NCBI GenBank assembly: GCA_029881035.1
Contig: JAOUNI010000014.1
Coordinates: 1-50,751, forward strand
Source of the DNA: Gammaproteobacteria bacterium
GTDB lineage: Bacteria; Pseudomonadota; Gammaproteobacteria; SZUA-229
Direction of reading: 5' to 3'
Length of the DNA: 50,751 nucleotides
The stretch's first letter is position 1. Each line of letters starts with the position of its first letter. Shown here piece by piece: positions 46,118 to 50,751 of the stretch. The notes beneath the pieces were generated by a model. It saw only the letters and a list, made by a program, of their open reading frames with translations, was not told the DNA's origin and did no database searches. A program made the position numbers and the translations under genes.

Positions 46118-46150
46118 ACCCGGTAGTCATTGATCAGACTATCGGGTTTT
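46118..46150 (+). terminator. Rho-independent terminator after the CCGSCGG gene
   Basis: ACCCGGTAGTC pairs with GACTATCGGGT, with one wobble pair, then TTTT. It lies 18 bases after the stop codon. Confidence 0.78.
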
Positions 46151-46519
46151 GTCATTTAATCAATTCAGTTATCCACGTGGTAAATCTTCTTTTACACAAT
46201 GTTAGTGGTCTCAATCAGTGTGCACCAGCCTGATTTGTACTTCGGTACAGATGATTTGACCTTTTGTATTCTGTAGTTATTAACTGCATTTTATGGAGGC
46301 AAACCCACTAACAGCTTCTTTAACAATTTTATTTCGATAGATGTAATAGTCATAATTATCGGTCTAAACGGCCATGTGATTTCACTATTATTGGCAAATA
46401 ACCCTATTTATACGACAAGAAAAGACCAGGAATATGTCATAAAAAGCGGAGTTAATATAGAATTACTCTAATTATTATTAGTGTTTAGCGACTAAAAATT
46501 TATTCCTAAAAGGTTCCTC
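46151..46519. other. Intergenic region before the binding-protein gene
   Basis: About 370 AT-rich bases without a gene. TTGACC near 46257 is a possible -35, but no -10 at standard spacing was convincing. No riboswitch structure was recognised. AAAAGGT precedes the ATG at 46520 as a ribosome-binding site. Confidence 0.35.
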
Positions 46520-47434
46520 ATGTTCAAGTGTATTTGTCTTTTATTCGTCCTAATTGTATCTCCTCTAGCTGAAGCATCAGAGAACGATAAAAAGGTAATT
46601 GCATTTGCGCAGGATACGATGGCTAATGATTTTCGTAAAGCGCAGGTATTTGAAGTACGTGATGAAGCAGCAAAATATCCGGAGATTTCATTTGTCTATT
46701 CTGATGGGCAGGGTCAGACTTCATTAATGATTAGACAGATCGAACAATTCATTGCACAGAAAGTGGATTTGCTAATTATCGGAACAAACGATGAAAATGC
46801 GGTTGTTCCAGTTGTTTCAAAGGCTTACAAATCGGGCATCCCAGTCATTGTTCTGGATAGAGGTATTAAGGGCAATGACTACACGACTTTTATCAATTCG
46901 GACAATATAAAAATTGGCAGGCTTGGTGCTGAGTTTGTTGCGCAAGAATTAAATGGAAAAGGGGTTGTTTTATTATTTGAAGGCATTCAGGAGGCTGACG
47001 TCACTCAGCTAAGAAGTCAGGGTTTTATTGATGAAATCAGTAAGTATAAAGAAATTCAGGTAATAAAACGTACCGGTAATTATTTAAGAAAAGATGCCGT
47101 TATCGAAATGGAGAAATTGCTAAAACAGGGTGTTCACATTGATGCTATTTTTTCAGAAAGCGATAGCATGCTGAGTGGCGTAAGAATGGTGTTGAAACGT
47201 TATAAAATTGATCCTTCTTCGATAGTGATGGTGGGTGTTGATTATATCAGTGAGGCGCAGCAAGCCATACGTAATGGTAATCAATCGGCTTCTATACTTT
47301 TCCCCCTTGGCGGTACGGCGACAATCAATAATGCATTGAAAATTTTTAATGGTGAAATGGTGCCAAGGCATATTTATAACCCGGTTGAACTGGTAACTAA
47401 AAAAAATGTGGAAGAAATTACCCCCATTTTTTAG
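46520..47434 (+). CDS. Periplasmic binding protein, RbsB-like (Peripla_BP_4 type)
   Basis: A 304-residue exported protein. The signal peptide probably ends at AEAS-EN (about residue 19-20). The type I periplasmic-binding fold shows VIAFAQDTMANDFRKAQ, QKVDLLIIGTNDENAVVPVVSKAYKSGIPVIVLDRGI and GVDYISEAQQAIRNGNQSASILF. Such proteins bind ribose, galactose, autoinducer-2 or related ligands. No ABC permease or ATPase gene is nearby. Instead a c-di-GMP enzyme with a large periplasmic domain follows after 46 bases, so it probably serves as a sensor subunit rather than a transporter part. Confidence 0.85.
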   Translation: MFKCICLLFVLIVSPLAEASENDKKVIAFAQDTMANDFRKAQVFEVRDEAAKYPEISFVYSDGQGQTSLMIRQIEQFIAQKVDLLIIGTNDENAVVPVVSKAYKSGIPVIVLDRGIKGNDYTTFINSDNIKIGRLGAEFVAQELNGKGVVLLFEGIQEADVTQLRSQGFIDEISKYKEIQVIKRTGNYLRKDAVIEMEKLLKQGVHIDAIFSESDSMLSGVRMVLKRYKIDPSSIVMVGVDYISEAQQAIRNGNQSASILFPLGGTATINNALKIFNGEMVPRHIYNPVELVTKKNVEEITPIF

Positions 47435-47480
47435 TTAACATATTGTTAATGAAAATGTTTGGAAAATATAAAATGCTCAA

Positions 47481-49997
47481 ATGTGGATGCTGAGTTTGCA
47501 AAAAAAAAGAAGCCTTAAAACTAAATTTTCAATATTGGTAACAACGGCTGTCATGCTTGTTGTAATTGTATTGGGTTTTTATTTTGATAATTTTATAAAA
47601 AATAGTTTTCTTGAAAACACCCGTATCCGTATGCATCATGGTTACGAAAGACTGTTATATAATCTAAAAAATATTGAACGTGAACTCAATGAAGGAATAG
47701 AATTTGCACGTTCAGATGAGAAATTAATTGCATCGATTGAGCTGATTAATAATTATCAGGATAAGGATAATTATAATGTTTATCTCATAGATGAAGAGAA
47801 AAAATCGATAGCCAGTCAGTTATTAAGTCGAGTCAAACTTTCATTCAACGAAGACATTGCAGTTTATGATGTAGATAATGAGCTGATTGCTTTTGTGACT
47901 AAGGTGAATAAGGCATATCAACTGTGTTACGTCTCCTACCAGGATAGTCATCATCAAGTGATGAGTCGAAATGAATATCATCACGAATACATTGCTGAGA
48001 AAGTTTCACTGCCCTTAAGTATTTCTCATCAACATCAATATTTTTATAATACAAGTCCATTTGATAAAAAAAGCCTGATAACGTATCAGCAGATGTCTGA
48101 CCAGATTATTATTAAATCTCATCAGAGTATTTTTGATACGAGTTCAAATCAATCAATCGGCCATATTGAGATGTCACGAAATCTGGATCGAGCTTATTTT
48201 GAACGATTTTCTGAAGAGCTTGATCTTGATGTCCAGTATTCATTTGACCCAATTTTTGATGAACAGGCAGGGATTCTGAAAGACGATCTCGATGTATCGC
48301 AGCTTAATGTTTTTCAGTCTGACCTTAATTACACTGTAGTTCTGAAACAGGATAGTCAAGATGGATCAATTTACTATCGCGTTAACCTGGATAAAGCTGC
48401 TTTGAATGCGTTGTTAAATGAAAGTCGAGCACAGTTTTTTATATTCCTGATTCTAGTTTTGATCTCTATTATATTGCTGATGCAGTATGTTATTAATCAT
48501 TGGCTAAATTACCCATTAACCCAGCTGATGCAGCAAATTCATAAAATTGAAAGTCAGGATTACTCTATATCCACTCCTGTTGCCAGTGGTGATGAAATTG
48601 AAACCATCTCAGTCAATATTAATCAACTGGCGCGGACTATTCAGGAACGTGAGTTATCACTCAGGGTCTCTAAAGATGAGCTTGAATATCTTTCTAATCA
48701 TGATGTGTTAACTGACCTGCCGAATCGTCGAATTTTTTCACAATGTTTGCAGCATGCTCTTAATCTGGCTTCACGTAATCGGGGTCGACTGGCTATCTTC
48801 TTTCTTGATCTGGATCAGTTTAAACTGGTCAACGATACCTTGGGGCATGATGTCGGTGACGAACTCCTGGTCCAGGTATCAAAACGTCTGATTAAACATG
48901 TCCGTAGTTCAGATACTCTGGCTCGCATCGGTGGTGATGAATTTAATATCCTGATTGAGAACGCACCGGATAACCACGATCTGGAAAAACTGGTGGAAAA
49001 ATACATGTCGTTGTTTGGTGAGCCATTTCATTGTTGTGGGCATGAAATCAGTGTTACGGTCAGTATCGGTATTTCGCTCTATCCGGAAAATGGTGAGGAC
49101 AGCGTTACCCTGATCAAACACGCCGATCTGGCAATGTATAAATCAAAAGACCATGGTCGCAATAATTACACCTTTTTTTCTAGTGAGCTGTCGGTGCAGG
49201 CTCAAAATCGTGTTGATCTGATTCGTGCTCTTGAAAGTGCTATTGAGTCTGGTAATCAGTTTGAGCTGTATTACCAACCAAAAGTATTGTCCAACACGCA
49301 TCAAATTTTTTCTATCGAGGCCTTGCTGCGCTGGCATAGTCCTGACCTGGGTGAAGTTTTACCCGATGAATTCATTTCATTGGCAGAAGAAACTGGGCTG
49401 ATCATTCCTATTGGCCAGTGGGTGTTGCAGCAGGCTTGTCAGGATTTTATGCGCTTGCAGGAAGAAAATATTTATTTACAACATGTCAGCATTAATATTT
49501 CAAATGTGCAGATGAGCAGGTGTGACATGCTGGCACTGGTTAAAGGTGTGGTTGATAGAACTGGAATAAGGCACGAACAAATAGAATTAGAGATTACCGA
49601 AAGTTATATTGCAACTGACATAGATCAGGCCATCGAAACATTGCAGATATTCCATGACATGGGTATAGGTGTGGCGATTGATGATTTTGGTACGGGTTAT
49701 TCCTCGATGCATTATTTACAGAAATTGCCGATTACTCGTCTTAAGATAGATAAAAGTTTTGTTGATGACCTGCCTCTGTCGAAAGATAGCTCAACTATTG
49801 TACGCGCTATTATTGGTCTGGCAAAAAGTTTTGACCTTGCCATTACTGCTGAAGGTGTTGAAAATAAAGATCAGCTTCTTTTTCTGGAGCAAGCGCAGTG
49901 CGATGAAATACAGGGGTATTATATTTCTAAACCACTCTGTCTGGATGACTTCAGGGTTTTTTATAACTCAAAGATGGATGAGAGCGTGCATTCATAA
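47481..49997 (+). CDS. Membrane sensor with HAMP, GGDEF and EAL domains
   Basis: An 838-residue protein. A membrane segment at about 17-37 and another at 316-338 enclose a periplasmic domain of about 280 residues. A HAMP-like region follows to about 392. The GGDEF domain has an intact GGDEF at 484-488 and an RxxD inhibitory site (RSSD) five residues before it. The EAL domain has EALLRW at 613, NISNVQM, ELEITES, IDDFGTGYSS, LKIDKSFV and AEGVE, so both halves look catalytically competent. It should control cyclic di-GMP in response to a periplasmic signal, probably delivered by the binding protein encoded 46 bases upstream. Confidence 0.9.
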   Translation: MWMLSLQKKRSLKTKFSILVTTAVMLVVIVLGFYFDNFIKNSFLENTRIRMHHGYERLLYNLKNIERELNEGIEFARSDEKLIASIELINNYQDKDNYNVYLIDEEKKSIASQLLSRVKLSFNEDIAVYDVDNELIAFVTKVNKAYQLCYVSYQDSHHQVMSRNEYHHEYIAEKVSLPLSISHQHQYFYNTSPFDKKSLITYQQMSDQIIIKSHQSIFDTSSNQSIGHIEMSRNLDRAYFERFSEELDLDVQYSFDPIFDEQAGILKDDLDVSQLNVFQSDLNYTVVLKQDSQDGSIYYRVNLDKAALNALLNESRAQFFIFLILVLISIILLMQYVINHWLNYPLTQLMQQIHKIESQDYSISTPVASGDEIETISVNINQLARTIQERELSLRVSKDELEYLSNHDVLTDLPNRRIFSQCLQHALNLASRNRGRLAIFFLDLDQFKLVNDTLGHDVGDELLVQVSKRLIKHVRSSDTLARIGGDEFNILIENAPDNHDLEKLVEKYMSLFGEPFHCCGHEISVTVSIGISLYPENGEDSVTLIKHADLAMYKSKDHGRNNYTFFSSELSVQAQNRVDLIRALESAIESGNQFELYYQPKVLSNTHQIFSIEALLRWHSPDLGEVLPDEFISLAEETGLIIPIGQWVLQQACQDFMRLQEENIYLQHVSINISNVQMSRCDMLALVKGVVDRTGIRHEQIELEITESYIATDIDQAIETLQIFHDMGIGVAIDDFGTGYSSMHYLQKLPITRLKIDKSFVDDLPLSKDSSTIVRAIIGLAKSFDLAITAEGVENKDQLLFLEQAQCDEIQGYYISKPLCLDDFRVFYNSKMDESVHS

Positions 49998-50060
49998 CCG
50001 CGGTGTATTTGAAATTTCCCATTCCTTTAATATATAGGCTGAAGCACAGAGTAACGTTGT

Positions 50061-50534
50061 CTATAGTAATAAATCTTCATCAATATGGTGATAGATGTCG
50101 GCTGCATTTATCAGCGAGTTAGCGGTGAGTGCAGGTACGCCATAGACTTCTGTTGTGACACCGTAATCATTTTTAATTTTTTTTAGTAACAGATCGAAAT
50201 CACCGTCACCTGATAGCAATACGACAGTATCAACCTCTTTGGCTATGTCCATTACATCAATGGTAATGCCGACATCCCAGTCGCCCTTGGCAGAACCATC
50301 GCTGCGTTGAATATAAGGTTTGAGTTTGATGGTAAAGCCGATGTGTTTCAGTGCATCCTGAAATTTAAGTTGTTGCTCATCGCCACGATCAATGGCATAA
50401 GCGATGGCAGAAACAATTTCACCTTCAGTGCTGATGCGCTGCCAGATTTTTCGATAATTAAACTGGCGCGCATAAGCATCGCGAGTGGTGTAATAGATGT
50501 TTTGCACATCAGCAAAAATAGCAATTTTTTTCAC
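50061..50534 (-). CDS. NYN-domain protein (LabA/DUF88 family)
   Basis: A 157-residue protein. The conserved acidic residues of the PIN-like NYN fold are IFADVQNIYY, KGDWDVGITID and LLSGDGDFDLLLKKI, then YGVPALTANSLINAAD at the end. Family members are predicted ribonucleases; the substrate is unknown. It is convergent with the GGDEF-EAL gene and is the last gene in the window. The 217 bases to its right hold nothing recognisable. Confidence 0.88.
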   Translation of the reverse strand: MKKIAIFADVQNIYYTTRDAYARQFNYRKIWQRISTEGEIVSAIAYAIDRGDEQQLKFQDALKHIGFTIKLKPYIQRSDGSAKGDWDVGITIDVMDIAKEVDTVVLLSGDGDFDLLLKKIKNDYGVTTEVYGVPALTANSLINAADIYHHIDEDLLL

Positions 50535-50751
50535 GGTAACCTATTAGTATAGTATTTTAACTTTTAACAAGGTTAGCATAATAGCTGTTATGTATTCGAG
50601 ATGTTCTCTTCTGGAAGCTTAGTGACGTAATGTGTTAGACTTTTGTCATTAATTTATAGCTACGGACCAGGAATGCTGATTCTATAATTTATTCCATCAA
50701 CTTTATGCAGTCATTCGGCGAAAAAGTTTATATTGTTTTAGTGAGTGTTCA

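Overview
The window looks like a chromosomal segment of a mesophilic gammaproteobacterium, probably a sulfur oxidiser. Typical gammaproteobacterial genes include ycaO, ygiQ, yajD, tas, dbpA, an MltC-like lytic transglycosylase, a monomeric NADP isocitrate dehydrogenase and DUF2956. The best lifestyle clue is a pair of secreted Gly/Asn/Tyr-rich proteins resembling sulfur-globule envelope proteins (34.4-36.2 kb); NnrS and two TauE/SafE (TSUP) permeases fit but do not prove it. No rRNA, tRNA, CRISPR array, prophage or classical insertion sequence was seen.

Layout. 1-4.6 kb: end of an unidentified gene, then three hairpin-repeat clusters around a large DUF349 protein and a REP-associated transposase (RAYT). 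4.6-10.9 kb: ylqF, a periplasmic trypsin-like protease overlapping an FHA-domain membrane protein, an inositol-monophosphatase-family gene with a decayed copy of its 3' end about 0.5 kb away, and small membrane or secreted proteins. 11.1-24.4 kb: two TSUP permeases flanking a flavin reductase, ygiQ, ycaO, a half-size EamA protein, tas, a lipoprotein hydrolase, a tandem thioredoxin-fold protein, a Bcp peroxiredoxin and small conserved genes. 24.7-26.8 kb: a HipB/HipA-type pair behind three matching operators, then DUF2956. 26.8-34.2 kb: glutamine amidotransferase, patatin, mutarotase, DsbB, HNH nuclease, YgjP-like peptidase and MltC-like genes. 34.3-36.4 kb: the sulfur-globule-like cluster. 36.4-44.4 kb: Mut7-C protein, icd with a degenerate class III cyclase, BaiN-type flavoprotein, dbpA, class I aldolase and a TIGR02647 protein. 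44.6-50.5 kb: nnrS with a tiny CCGSCGG protein, a periplasmic binding protein beside a GGDEF-EAL protein, and a NYN-domain protein.

How the genes work together. The strongest candidate system is the globule cluster. Two Sec-exported tyrosine-rich proteins share an N-terminal design. Between them lies a single-pass membrane protein whose extracytoplasmic coiled coil resembles the extra C-terminal tail of the second globule protein, which suggests a coat plus membrane-tether arrangement. Other plausible functional pairs are protease/FHA, HipB/HipA, icd/cyclase and binding protein/c-di-GMP enzyme. All functions are inferred by reading motifs; no database search was run.
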